NCBI GenBank assembly: GCA_964016885.1
Contig: OZ024743.1
Coordinates: 166,161,492 to 166,225,491, forward strand
DNA from: Eledone cirrhosa
Taxonomy: Eukaryota > Mollusca > Cephalopoda > Octopoda > Eledonidae
Length of the DNA stretch: 64,000 bases
Reading direction: 5' to 3'
Under the pieces are notes generated by a model. The model was given only the letters and a program-made list of their open reading frames with translations. It did not search any database and had not been told where the DNA came from. Shown here piece after piece: positions 34,401-48,324 of the stretch (positions are counted from its first letter, which is position 1; every line of letters begins with the position of its first letter). The position numbers were made by a program, and so were the translations under genes.

Positions 34401-37400
34401 GAACAGCAATGTTGCATGGCAGTGAGACCTGGGCATTGTGTGCAGAGGATATACGCAGACTAGAGAGAAACGAAGCTTGCATGCTCCGCTGGATGTGTAA
34501 TAGTAATATACGTGAACGACAAAGCATAAACGAACTAAGGAAAAAATTAGAAATAAGAGGGATCAGATGTTGTTTACTAGAGAGAAGGCTACGTTGGTAT
34601 GATCACGTGATGCGCATGAAGGACGATAGCTGTATAACAAAGTGCAGGGCAATAAAGATAGACGGTAGCCACGGAATAGGCAGACCCAGAAAAACCTGGG
34701 ACGAGCTGATAAACTCCGACCTCACACACTTACACCTCACCAAGACAATGTCACTGGACCGAGACCTTTGGCGGTACTCAGTAATATAGAAGACCCGCCT
34801 TACCTAAATACAAAGTAAAACCTACTACAGTCAGTAGGCATCTCTAACAAAATACACCCCCGTCCCACCACCCCCACCCCATCCACACCGCCCCCTTCTA
34901 TGTAAAGTTATGTTGGTGCCACACCATCCAGGCCGAAACAAATGAGATCGTGTAGGTGTCACGACAAAAAAACACACAGTCCACGCTGTAATGTGGTGTG
35001 TAGGCAACACGGTAAAAACCTCCCAGAACCACACTGTAAATGTGGTTGGTGTTAGGAAGGGCATCCAACTGTAGAAAACCTGCCAGACAGTCCTATGCGA
35101 GCAAGACAATCACTCTTGCCTCAAGTGGGAAAACCCCCGTCCAAACCCATGCAAGCGTGGAACACGGACGTTAAACGTTGATGATGATGATGATGATGAT
35201 GTCTTTCAATCTACTCTCTCACAACCACTACCTCTTTCTCTCTCTCTATTTATGAAGGTACCCGGAACAAGCCCATATCTCAGGATCCCATGCTCCGATT
35301 TATGCGAAACTTATTTTATTCCATTTCAGGGGCAACTTCCTTTCAAAGTATTTTCCCATTATGCGCCATTTTGGCTGTATTAAATAACAGACGAGGACAC
35401 AATCACAGTGTTTTAGTAGTCTATATATAGATATATTTACATATATACACAACAAGAGTAAAAGTCCATGTAAATGAAGTATTGCTAATAAAGTTTCAAG
35501 TTCAACGTAGTTGTACACTCAGTAAAGAAAATAGATCAATTCATCAGTTACAATCTGGAGGGAAGAAGGAATTAAACCATGAGTAAACAAATCTGATATG
35601 TTGTACATATGCAAATGCACAGAGCACTTAAACAATAATAAATAGATAAGGAAGATGAAGAAATTTAAGTAATTTGTATTTGTCTTACACATGTTTCAAC
35701 AGGAAAAAATGGAAATGCTGAAAACTCAATCAAGCTCCAACACCAATATATAGATGTGTCTATATATTACAATCTGGGTATTGACTCGAGGAATTTACAT
35801 TTGACCCTAATTTTCACTCAATCCTGTATAACTTGATAACAATATAGGAATAGGCAATTTCAAGGAAATGCGTCCAAATATCATGATAATGTCATATCTG
35901 TAGGATAATGTATATAACCAGACTGATATAATCAGATGCTAAATTTAAATCACAACATCATTATATTTACCTAAAATGCAAGATTTAGAGAAAGGAAAGG
36001 AAAAGGAGAATGCATAGAGCTTATATGTTACAAAGACACTCACCTAGAGTATAAAATTAGTGAATTAAAATATAGCATATAATTAATGAATTAGAAATTA
36101 CATAAGGTGTAATAGAATACTTTAATGAAGGATAGGGGTGAAAAGGTTCAACTGACAACTAATGATTTAATATTTGTAAACAATATACAGGATGACATCA
36201 GTCATTGCAGACATTGCCAATGCAAAGAAATGTTTTTTATAGACAAATTAATGTTTAACTAAAGTTATTATAGTTTGGTGATAATCTATTTGCAAGCAGG
36301 GAAAAGCGGACATATGATGATGATGATGATGAGGGAAATTATACATATTTATGTTATTAAAACTTAGGAAAAATTACAATAAGATCAAATATTAATAGGT
36401 GTGAACTAGATATATAGACTTTCGGGTCTCAAATAATTGTTATTAATTTTTTAGATTTTTTCCAACCCTTGCTTATTAAATTTTGCTAATCTATCTCTGG
36501 AAAAAATTTATTGTAAGTGGTAGCATACCTGCAATAATTAATTTTCTTTAGTAGACATTAAAAAAACATTATACATGACAAAAGAAGAACATTACAAGAA
36601 ATTTCATACATTTCAAAATAAATAGGATGAGTTGGGGTCTCAATATGTAAACTAAATGACGAATTCTGGTTTTTAAAAAAATTACCGATTCCCCTCACCA
36701 CACCCTCACCCATTATTTGGGACCCCAGAGTACTTAGAGATTTAGAATTAAAAGAGACTGTAAATTTAACAATATAAAGAAGCACACAATAGAATTAAGA
36801 ATATTAAAATTAATAAACTAAATTCATGATCATTTATGAGGATAAAACCACTATTATCTATAATCACATTTAGGATCTCAAGTTATTAGCATAATATTAT
36901 ATATAACAAATATAAAAACGAAATAATAGATAAGATAAAAAAGTAATAAATATATAAAAGAAAAAGATAAAAAGTCTCCTTGTTGTGCCTCCCCAGTGAA
37001 GTCTATGCTAAGTGTCTGGCAAAGAGATGTAGGGAGATTGTGAAGTCCAAGCTAGCTGATGAAGCACAGCACAGCCGACCAAATAGTCACACTGTGACAG
37101 GTATTCGAGAAATCGTGGGAGTATTGATAAGATGCATATTATTGTTTTGTCGACCTTGAGAAGGCATACGACCACGTTCTTCAGGACCTGCTGTGGAAGG
37201 CTGTGCAGGAGTACGGGATTGATGGTCAGCTTCTTGCTGCCCTGATGTCTTTATACGAATGCCTGAGTACTTGTGTTCAGATAAATGGTGCTAAATCAAA
37301 ACCATTCAATGTGGAAGTCAGACTCTATCAACGGTGCATACTGTCACCTCTCCTGTTCCTTATTTACATGAACAGGATTGACATGTGCAGCTAAGTTAGA

Positions 37401-40400
37401 AGAGGTATCATGACTGGCAGGTGTAAGATCAGTCGGCTGGAATTTGCAGATGACATGGTATTACTTAACTTGACAGAAGATGATCTTCAACTTGCACTTG
37501 ATAGGTTTGATGACAAGTGCTGCATGGCGGGAATGAAAATAAGTGCTGCAAAAACTGAGAGAGACATTCATCCTCTCAAGGAAGCCTGCACAGTGCACGC
37601 TATATGTTAATGGAGTTCCACTGAAGCAGGTAAAGAAGTTCAAGTATTATGGGGCCATGTTCATGAGTGATGGAAGGCAGGAGGCTGAATGAAGTGCAAG
37701 AATTGCAAAAGCTGGTGCAGTAATGCGCCAGCTTCAGCATTCAGTAATCAGAAGAAGGGAAGTAGGTGTAAAAGCCAAACTCGTTATCTTCAATTCGGTT
37801 TTTGTGCCAACCCTTATCTATAGTAATGAATCTTGGGTAATGACCGAAAGAATACAATTGCGGATACAAGCGGCCAAAATGGGATTCCTCTGAATGCTCT
37901 CTGGAGTAATGTTACTCAATAAAGTGCTTAACTAGGACATCAGAGAGTCATTCCAGGTAGAGCCGCTACTTCTCCGAATTGAGAGATCAGAGATCCGATA
38001 CTATGGGCATATGGTTAGAATGTCTGAGGAAAGAATCGCTGGACTGGTTTTATGGGCAAAACCAACTTGCAGGAGACCCAGGGGCAGACCCCGAGCAAGA
38101 TGGTTGGATAACATCCATGAGCTTGGCTGGTCACAATTGAGGATCCAGCAGGATCAGTTGGAGACAGTTGCTTCTGATAGGATCCACTAAAAGGAGTGTT
38201 TGAGGACTCTGGTCCTCACGACCCTCTCAGGAATAAATGGACGAAGGAGGAGGAGATAAAAATAAATAAAAAAAAAAAAATAAGGAAATTTTCTTAAAGA
38301 ATAAGATATTAATCAAATTGCAAATATCTACTTATAAAGAGAATCCAAATAAAAATAAAAATAAGCAATTAAGGATATAGCAAATTTATGCTATGAGCAA
38401 TTAAGTAATTTATAAAAATACCATAGCCTTCAATATATTATTACATTAAAATAGTAAAACAAAGGATGTAAAAATTTATGTCAAATTTGAAACAACATGG
38501 AAGGTGTGGCATTTTCATAGAGTTTAGTTTTAGACTATATCACCTTTGTAAGGCTTGGTTGACTGTGTGAATAATTGACCAATGAAACCTATATTGAATA
38601 CTAGACCACCTGTTGGGTCACGTTCACTTCAAAATATTCATGTTCACTTAAAAATGATTTTTGAATAATTAAAATATACACAGGCATGCATATTATGTGA
38701 AATTAAACTGGAAGGCCCATATATATACGTGTGTGTGTATATATATAAATGTGTGTGTATCATCATCGTTTAATATGTATATACATGAGGTTGGTATTAG
38801 GAAGGGCATCCAGCTGTAGAAATCAAGCCAGAATCAGTTCCCATCCCACCCTTGCAAGCAGGGAAAAGCGGACGTAAAGTGAAATGAAATGAATGAAATG
38901 ATACATATATATATATGTGTGGGTGTCTGATATATATACATTGGTCATAGACATACACACACATATATATATACACAACACCATCAGCTCTCTCTCTCTC
39001 ACCCTCTTCCATTCTCTTTCTCCTCTCCCTCTCTCTCTGTTTCTGAAGGTACCCGAAAAAACCCTATATCTCGGGAATCCATGCTTGGATGTACTCGAAA
39101 CTTGTTTTATTCCTTTTGAATCCCTATTTCAGAGTCAACTTCCTTTCAAAGTGTTTTCCCATTATGCGTCCTTTTGGAAGATGGACGTTAAATGATTACG
39201 ATGATGATATATATATACTACTAGACCACCCATGACCCGCTGGGTCACGTTCTCTTCAAAATATTTTTTTAAATTGGCTGTATTACATTACAGACAAGCA
39301 AGCAAGCAATCGCAGAGTTTTAGTAATATATAGATTAAAAGTATGTAATCCCATATATATATATATCATCATCATCATCATCTTCACCGTTATATTTTTC
39401 CATGCTTGCATGGGTTAGACGGGTCGACCACGTTATGACATAAGTCTGGTCAGTTGGCCACGCTATGCTTTGCTCATAGCATGATTGTGTTTTGGCTGGG
39501 CTTTTACGACTGCTGGATGCCCTTCCAAATCCTCAACCACATATACATCACCTACGTTTAGAGTGTGGAACTGTGTGGTACTGTTATGGAATTGATCTGG
39601 CCAGTTGTTTGTGCCTTGCCTTGCTCATAGCGAGGCCATGTTTTGGCTGGATTTTACGACTGCTGAATGCCCTTTCTAAACCTCAACCATGTTTACAGTT
39701 ATGAGGCAAGATCAACCAGTTTGCTGCGTTGTACCTTGCTCATAATGAAACCGCATTTTGGCTGCGTTTTTTTACAGCTAGATGCCCTTCCTAAGCACAA
39801 ACCATGCTCATGGTGTCGACTGAACTGGGTTGTCAGCTCGGGTCTTCTGTTCCATCTCCAGGTCAGCCTTAACCATTTAATCCCAGATCTTCCTAGGTCA
39901 TCCTCTTCCGAGGCACCCTACAACTTTGAGCACCCTGCACTTTTTTATACAGCTGTCATCCTTCATGCACGTTACATCTCCATACCATCATAGTCATCTC
40001 TCTTGCACACAGTATTTGATCCCTCTTATGCCCAGTTTCATTCTCAGTTCATTTACACTTTGCCATTCATGCATACTACTATTACACATCCATCAAAGAA
40101 TGCAAGCTTCTGGCAACTGTACTTTCTACGCATCCACCACCACTTCTGATTTGGTTTCCCAGGTAGCAGAAACTGTCAACAAGTTCTTTTGTGTATTTAA
40201 AAGAACTTGTTTCCTTGGGGTTTTGCTTACTGTCCCTTTTTTTTTTCTAATGAGCTGTTTTACTTAACGATACAAAATAGGAATTGAATTCTCCAATAAA
40301 TCTAGTTGGACTAGCTTTTCTAGATCTTGTTTATTTGTAAGATAGCGAAACACGTCAATTGCATAATAAGTGTTGATTTTCTAACTGCGATATTGTCATA

Positions 40401-43400
40401 TTCATGTTACTTATATAAACACTCCTGGAAATACTTTCATTGTACCCATGATTGACCACCACGGAAACACTCGATAAACCTTTCACCTGTCGACTTAAAA
40501 ACCATTGCATGTTGATATAATCTTTGATTTCTCCTAACAAAATCTTATCACTATTATGCTCTCTCTCTCTCTATATATATAGAGAGAGAGAGAGGGTAAC
40601 AATATATTGTTAAAGGTAATCCGATAAGAGTTTGCAAAAACTACTTATGATGGATAGTTTAAGCGTATGGTGCTGTGTGACTCAAATAAGAGGTTTACGT
40701 GGGTGACGAGTAAATGACTTCACTTGTTTTCCTATGTAAGGATATCTTGGAGTAATAAAAAAGTGAAGAATAACATGGTCAACATTATAAACAAGGAGAT
40801 TTATTTACAGTCTGACAATTGTTTCTATGATAGAGTAGTCTAAAAATTGCTAAACACTAAAGATAGTGAGACTCAGTGTAACATACATTGATACTCATCA
40901 TTTCATCGGACACGGAAAAGAATACAACATATATGTGTAACGGTAAATATATAGATTCAAATTACTACATCAATAATAGTATTGATGATAAATGTATAGA
41001 GAGAGAAATAAAGGAAGGGGGACAGATGGAAAAGGGGGGGGGGGAGAAAAAAGAAAGAGGAAACGAAAATAAAGTTAAATGCATAACCGGCAAAATTACG
41101 AAATCAAACTAACACATCAGAATAAATATAATATTAATAATAAAGATACGGATAGAAAGAAAAAAAAAAGAAGGGGGGGGGGGGGGGGTGGATGCAGTGA
41201 AGGTAGAGAAGAAAAAGAAGGATGAATAAGGAAGAAGAGAAAGAGATAGAGAAGGATTGAGAAGGAAATAGGGATACAGGCAGAGATAGGAAGGAGAGAA
41301 AGAGGAAGATAAACAGATGGACGAATATATACAATACCAGACTGAAAGCAAATATAAAATAGAGATTTAAGCACAGAAACAAAAATATATAATAATAAAT
41401 AATAAATAAATAAATAAGTAAATAAATAAATAAATATATAAATAAATAAATAAACAAATAAATTAATAAATAAATAAATACACAGGTACAATGATGGATA
41501 AATAAATAAACAGATAGATGAGTAAATAAACAATTTACATCTATTGTTATATAGAATGGTATAATATACGAAACGTAGAGACGAGAATAGATTAAAAAAA
41601 TAAGTGTGTTGAAGAGAAAGAGTGGTATTAATGTTGTTAATGTTAATGCGAATAGTTATTGATGATTATTAAAAATGGATAAATGTAAAGTTGAAAATAT
41701 TATAATGTTGGATATATTTATGCTTGTATTGGATGTTTTAATAAGTAAATTAGCTAGTTTAAGAGGTAAAATGATCGAGATGAAGCAGGTTTAAGTAGAG
41801 AAATGCAAGACAAATGGAGATGCATGAAATAAATAACATAATAATGTAAATACAAAGGAACTGAAATTTTTCTTTGGTAATTATAAAGGTGACGATGGTG
41901 CTGATAGTTTGATATCGTAATAGATTCTAATGGTATAAAAGGGATATGGAAAAGAAAATGGAATTAAGTTGGTCTAAAGTTCTGGAATTTCGTTGCTGAT
42001 TTATGCCGGCAAAAAATAGTTTGTTCAATTCTACTGTTAAGAAGGGTTTTACTGAAATTAAGAATTTGGAAAAGCTCCATATTACAAAGCCTGCAATGGG
42101 ACATAGCAGTTTGATAAGCCTTTGCTTTTGACAGTATTGTCCAACTGATCTCGTATTCAATGCTTGCATTTTTGAGTTGCCAGATTTTGTTGGCGAGAGT
42201 TGTTGTATTTGATTGATTCCTATTAATCATCAAATGTCTGTGCACGTACCACCGCTTTTTTAAGACACCAGCTGTGGAACCAATGTAATGCCATACCAGG
42301 CTACCTGAGTACACAGGTATACTATGTTTTTCTCCAGGCATCTATTTAGTAGAGGGCATTTGTCAGTTAAGTGGCAGTTGCATAAAGATGCCTTCCTATG
42401 TGCAGGTTCTACTATATGATTTTGTAGATTGTTATGTATGAGCTGCGAATTAGGTTTGTTGATGTATTGTGGTGATGTGCTCGGGCGTGTGTTCGGTTGC
42501 GATGATATAATATGCGTGTGTTCTGTATTAGGTGATATGGTACTTATTTGCGGGCTACTTGAATTATGTATTCTTTTGTAGTTAATTTTGTGAATCTGCG
42601 ATTCTATGTTGTTGGCAGTGGAGTATGATAATTTGATAGTTTTTCTATTAGAGATTTTATGATATTTATGATTTTTAGGGAAGTGTTTGTCAACTAAAAA
42701 GAAAATGAAAGGAAGCTTAGTTTTAATAAGTAGTTTCTATTTCTGCATCTTCTATGGCTACTAGTGGTTTTTGTATTCTGTACATTTAAATTACGTATAT
42801 GCTGCTAATTTTTGCATTTGGTCCTAGGTTTGTTGTTTCTATGGTTGTTGGAAGTATTACTAACATTAAGTGTGTTGCTATTTTTTGTATCTGGTATGTA
42901 TTTGAGTCGTTCTTTATGGCCTGCTTTAAGTAAAGCTATGTTGTAGTAGCTAGCATGTTTGTTAAAAATTTCCTGGTTGGAGGATAGGCGCGAGATTCTA
43001 AGGGATATACTATGCGCTATGGAGTTAATTATGGATCTAGGATGGTTCAAGTTATAGTCAATGTAAGCTAAATTTTCATTATTCTTATGGAAGGGTTCTA
43101 TTAGTCCTGAGCTAAGGTTAAACGATACATCCAAGAAGTTAATTCTTTTAGAGTTGGGTTCAAACGTGATGCTAAGGCCTAAATCGTTGAAGAATTTTTT
43201 AATCTTCTTCCTTAATCTTTCTAAGTTCTGACTATTTAAGTTTCTAGCTAAAAGCAGAGTATCGTCTCTATAGATACCGCCTTGTAGGTTACCAAATTCT
43301 CTATGTAAGAAATATGCTATATAAATTCCAACCAAGTCTGTGATCTGGGCTGAGTCGCTTGATCCCATAGTTATATCGAAGTTATTCTGTATATTTTTTC

Positions 43401-44419
43401 GCTCCCAGTAGCTGTTGTCAAATTTAAGGATTGTTCTTCTAGCGGCTAGTATTATTTTAATCTCATCTGCTGAGAGATCCGAATTTTTTTGTGCAAAGGA
43501 TAGTGCCTTATTAAGGGTGACTGGGAAGATAGAAGAGTAGTAGTCATTTATGTCAAATTGTATAAAGTCGGACGATTCTCTATTGTCTAATGTGTTGAAC
43601 CAGTCTATTGCTTCATTTGTGTTACCCCACAGCTTGATTGTTAGTTGCTCCTTAATTTGTGGTAATATTCTATCTAGTATAAACTTACTAATTTTGCCTA
43701 TATCTGATTTTGAAAGACAAATCAATCTAATGGTAGGATTGGTTTCGAAGTTTCTCCCCCCTTTCCATCTGTCCCCCTTCCTTTATTTCTCTCTCTATAC
43801 ATTTATCATCAATACTATTATTGATGTAGTAATTTGAATCTATATATTTACAGTTACACATATATGTTATATTCTTTTCAGTGTTCGATGAAATGATGAG
43901 TATCAATGTATGTTAAATTGAGTCTCACTATCTTTAGTGTTTAGCAATTTTTAGACTACTCTATCATAGAAACAATTGTCAGACTGTAAATAAATCTCCT
44001 TGTTTATAATGTTGACCATGTTATTCTTCACTTTTTTTATATATATATAGATAGATAGATAGATAGATATAACAAATTTAAATTTTGAAGACTAATACAA
44101 TGTGTATGAAGAATGTTAAATTGCCAAGATAACAAAAGAATCTTACCTTAGCAAATATTGTTTAAAAACCCATTATCAAGGGAGTAACCCTATGAGAGAA
44201 AAATCAATCGGATAGACTTGTTTGTATGGGAGCAGATTTTTTTTTTTTTTTCACTGAAATCTGCTCCCATGCAAAAAGTTTTTAAACCCAAAAATATTTG
44301 GGATCATAAAATTCTTTTGTTATCTTGGCAATTTAACATTCTTCATACGCATTGTGTTAGTCTTCAAAATTTAAATTTGTGTTTCCTATTAAACAATGCT
44401 TCAAGCAAGCTACAAAACT

Positions 44420-44452
<33 letters not shown>

Positions 44453-44509
44453 ATATACATATTTCATTTTTTTTTTCATTTTATCCGCTTTTTCCCTGCT
44501 TGCAAGGGT

Positions 44510-44560
<51 letters not shown>

Positions 44561-47500
44561 AGAGGGGAATATCCATCGTCAGTTGTCTACTAGGAATCAT
44601 AGGTATTTCTTCGCGTTAGAGACAAGATACCTCAGCCTAGGGCGAACGATAACTAAAATAAGTTATTGGGATAAAAAAAATGGGGGGGGGGGGGGGAGAA
44701 AAACGTAATGAGAGGAAAAGTAGGAAAAATATCAAGTCAACAACTCATTTCGAACGTAAGAACTGGCGAGTTTGACGAGAGAAAAAAGACACGTCTTCAC
44801 TGTAGCCGTGTTAACAAGAGAAGAGACTGCTTACAGTGGCGGACGAGGGAGGAAGTGAGCTAGCGAAGAGAGGATGACTAGAAGAGAGGGAGTGAGTGAA
44901 AGTAAGAGGAAGCGAGAAAGAGATAGTTATAGTGGCAGGTTAGCTGAAAGAAGGTGACTAGCAGAGGGGGTGAGCGAAAGTAAGAGGGAGAAGGAGAGGA
45001 TAGCAACAAGGGGAGAGAAAAGAGACAGATCACAGCGGAGAAGGAAGCTTATATGAATAAAATGGTGAGCTGTGTGATTGCAATAAAGTATAATGAAAAA
45101 TAAAAGTTACGGGCGAAAGAGGGGAATATCCATTGTCAGTTGTCTGCTAGGAATCATAGGTATTTCTTCGCGTTAGAGACAAGGGCGAACAATAAGTAAA
45201 ATAAGTTATTGGGATAAAAGGGGGGGGGGGGGGCCTGTAAACAGACACGAAGAGTGAAGCAACGTAAAGAGATGAAAATATGAAGTCAACAACTCATTTC
45301 GAACGTAAGAAATACATCTATATATATAAAGTTGTATTCCTGTCTGTTTGTTTATTTGTTCACAAACTCCTCCTATGGTTTTGGAGATAGACCCCCATAA
45401 CCATATATATTCTGAAACTACATTGCCCAGGGTACTTGGATAAGTATATTTCATTTTAATCAAAGGGTTCCCCGGGGACAGAAACCCCTGCTGAAATATT
45501 TTCCCTTTGATTTATATGAAATTTAAACCATAGGTAAATGACAAGACATGATGATTATTCACAAAATTTCAATAATATTAAGACACCCTAATGGGGATTA
45601 AACACCCTATAGTGAAAATTTTGGCCAATAAATGGAATAAGATTTCACAAACTCCTCCTATGGTTGTGGAGATAAGTATATTTCATTTTAATCAAGAGGT
45701 TCCCCACTGAAAACCCCCGCTGAAAATCTTTTCCCTTCAATTTATATGTAATTTAAACCATAGGTAAATGACAAGATATGATGCCTATTCAACATTTTAC
45801 ATTGAGTAATATTGAAATGCAGAGTTTTTCTCCATAAATTATATCACTGATTTAAAATCAAGCATCATTTTCTTACAAAAAAAAATGTGTGAAACGCAGT
45901 AAGGTGCAGGTAATTCAGCTAGTATATAAATAAATCTATAGAGAAACAAATGCATATATAGACATATATATATCATCAGCAGCATCCTTTTACATTCTAG
46001 TTACATGAACTGTCACGGTCTGAGATTAGACTGGTCAAGTGGACCACATTTTGTTCATAAGTTCCAATTTTTCCATGGGTCTATGGTTGGATACTCTTCC
46101 TTGTGGTGTGTGTCTGTAAGTACAGATATGTGATTGATTTACAAAATAAAATTTTGAATAATTTACCCTTAACATCCTGGAATCATTTAGCAGAAAATAA
46201 GTTTCATTTACTCAAATGTTTCTGGTATACTTAAAAGTGAATGGATATTTGTAAAAATTTGCAATAAATTCAAAACTTAAGTGTTTAATGTAATGCAACT
46301 ATAAGTTGTTTTGTACTTTTCAGAATATTTTGTTAATGCAGTTTCATGAGTTACAGGATATTTAATATTAAAAAAGAAAAGAAGAACTTACAATTTTTCA
46401 ACATCAGACCTTAGAAACATCAAAATTGGCATTTCTCTTCCATAAGGACTTCTGCGGGTATATTTTGGTAATTTTGTGAGGTCACTGAATAAAATAAAAT
46501 GTTTTTGAAGAAATTTTAAACCAAATTCTGTTTGATTATAAAACCAAATTGTAAAATAAAACTGAGGAAAACATGATCTGTTGAATGTGTAATGTTAACA
46601 TGCATGAAAGATGGAGAGCAAGTAAGCTGAGAGATTGCGCGACCATTAATTCTTTCATTATCATCTATAATATAATGATTGGAGAACTGCGAGACTTTGT
46701 CAGATTTATAAATCATGAATGAATATTATGTAATTCATCTACTAAATTTTTTAGCTCTTGATTAAACATAAATAATCTTATATATAATGTATTGCTTATT
46801 TCAAGATTCGCTTCAGTTAAAAATTTCAAATGTCAACTTCCATTATTGTTGATACCATAACATTTCACCATAATGCCATTAAATGTGTGTGTGAATGTGT
46901 GTGTACACACACATACACAGCATTATAGCAGTGTTCGATAAATTGGTAAAAAGCTGAAGTATAACTTTTATTATTTATTCTTTACACTCATTTTAACTCT
47001 CCCCATTCTTAACATTACTTCTCTTTCTCTCTCTTTCATGAGTTAGAGACACCACCACCACCACTTCAACTACCATATATATAGACAGAGCGAGAAAGAG
47101 AGAGTCAACTGATCACCATCCAAGAGATCAGAGACAATAACAAAATCAATTATTGATCTCTGTCCCTGATTTCTTTATACCATGTATAATTATGGATGTC
47201 TCTGTGCTGGAACAAGGTGTTCATAATAGAGAGTCCATTGCTAGAACAGAAGTCTAAGGCATATCCATTCATATCTAGATAGGGGTCGCCATTCCCCCCC
47301 AATTACTCCTTTCCATATCAGGTGGTCTTAACTACATCTAACATTGCAGTGACTTCATCAAAGAAGGATCTGTTGAGGAAACCCTAACTATATGTAGCCG
47401 GTAGCATCTAGCCTCCTTCACTAGTTTCTGCTCCTTATCTGTAAGGGTTGTGATGTTCCAGGTTCCAATTGTCAAGATTTGCTCCCTTCTCTTTGGGGAC

Positions 47501-48291
47501 ATAAGATGCGTAATCTTTGTGCGTCCATCCCACGCCTCCTAGACAGGTCACAGGCCCAGAAATTTAATAAAATAACCAACATTTTCATTAGTAAGCCAAT
47601 GTTAGGAACAACACTTAACAAACATTTCTTAAAGAAAATTAATATAAACATAAACACTTTAAAGTGTGCAGATTTGTGTTGTAAAATGAAGTCCTGTTGA
47701 ATTTGAAGCTGACAGTAAAACAAGTACCAAGTCAACCAAATCACCCCATCAGTAAATGTCGATTTTTTTTATACGTATAAATCTACAGCAAAACACACAC
47801 ACGTATACATATATCTGTGTGAGTGTGTGATAAGTATTTCTGTAGAAAAGGTAAAGGAAAAGAGAGTGCTCTATATATTGTACAGAGCTATTTAATTACA
47901 TGATAAACAACACACTATAATTATTTCATTACCGAAGGTTTCAAGAAACTAGATGATTCTTGTAACATCCATTTCGTTTGTCGGACAAAATAATTATCAA
48001 AATCCCTTTTCCGTTCCGTTCACTGTGTCGACGACACAACAGTCCACACTGTAAGGTGGTCGTGTAAGAGCAACATTGAATACAGGTTCATCCCCTTATC
48101 AATAGCCAGTATTGCATTGGAAATATTACATAACCTTATTACTTAAGAGGCTGTCAGACAAAATCATGTTCGTAGTTGTGATGACAGGATTTATGAAATT
48201 ATTAACGCCACAAAAATATGGATTACAGTGGATTATAAATAAAATGAATTATGAATATCTACATCTAGCCTTCACATTTTTATTATAATTA

Positions 48292-48324
<33 letters not shown>

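Larger units (their letters stand above)
31154..35431 (-). mobile_element. Non-autonomous Helitron interrupted by two retroelements
   Basis: Minus-strand 5' end A|TCTATATATAGACTACTAAA at 35,431 and 3' end CTAG|T at 31,154-31,157, preceded by a worn hairpin. Helitron-derived bases are 31,154-31,287, probably part of 33,683-33,760, and 35,206-35,431. The middle holds a Penelope-like element and LINE-A copy 4. The left and right pieces match the related copies at 38,601 and 39,221. Neither Rep nor helicase is present. Confidence 0.7.
40755..44040 (-). mobile_element. Penelope-like element 2 with inverted terminal repeats
   Basis: A 3.3-kb minus-strand retroelement. It has an RT, a Cys-rich block and a GIY-YIG nuclease, bounded by terminal inverted repeats of about 290 bp. 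It is the most complete Penelope-like copy here. Downstream of the nuclease is an AT-rich region with (TAAA)n. It lies in the 15-kb intron between SLC30A9 exons 2 and 3. Confidence 0.87.

Noticed and set aside
41109..41533. Hydrophobic frames resembling membrane proteins
   Set aside because: They come from (TAAA)n and G/C-run repeats in the Penelope-like 2 downstream region. There is no codon structure.
44379..44593. Frames rich in Tyr-Ile repeats, also at 49,300, 52,200, 56,600 and 58,550
   Set aside because: They are translations of (AT)n microsatellites.
44562..45310. LTR retrotransposon
   Set aside because: No TG...CA ends, primer-binding site, gag or pol were found, so I only report direct repeats.
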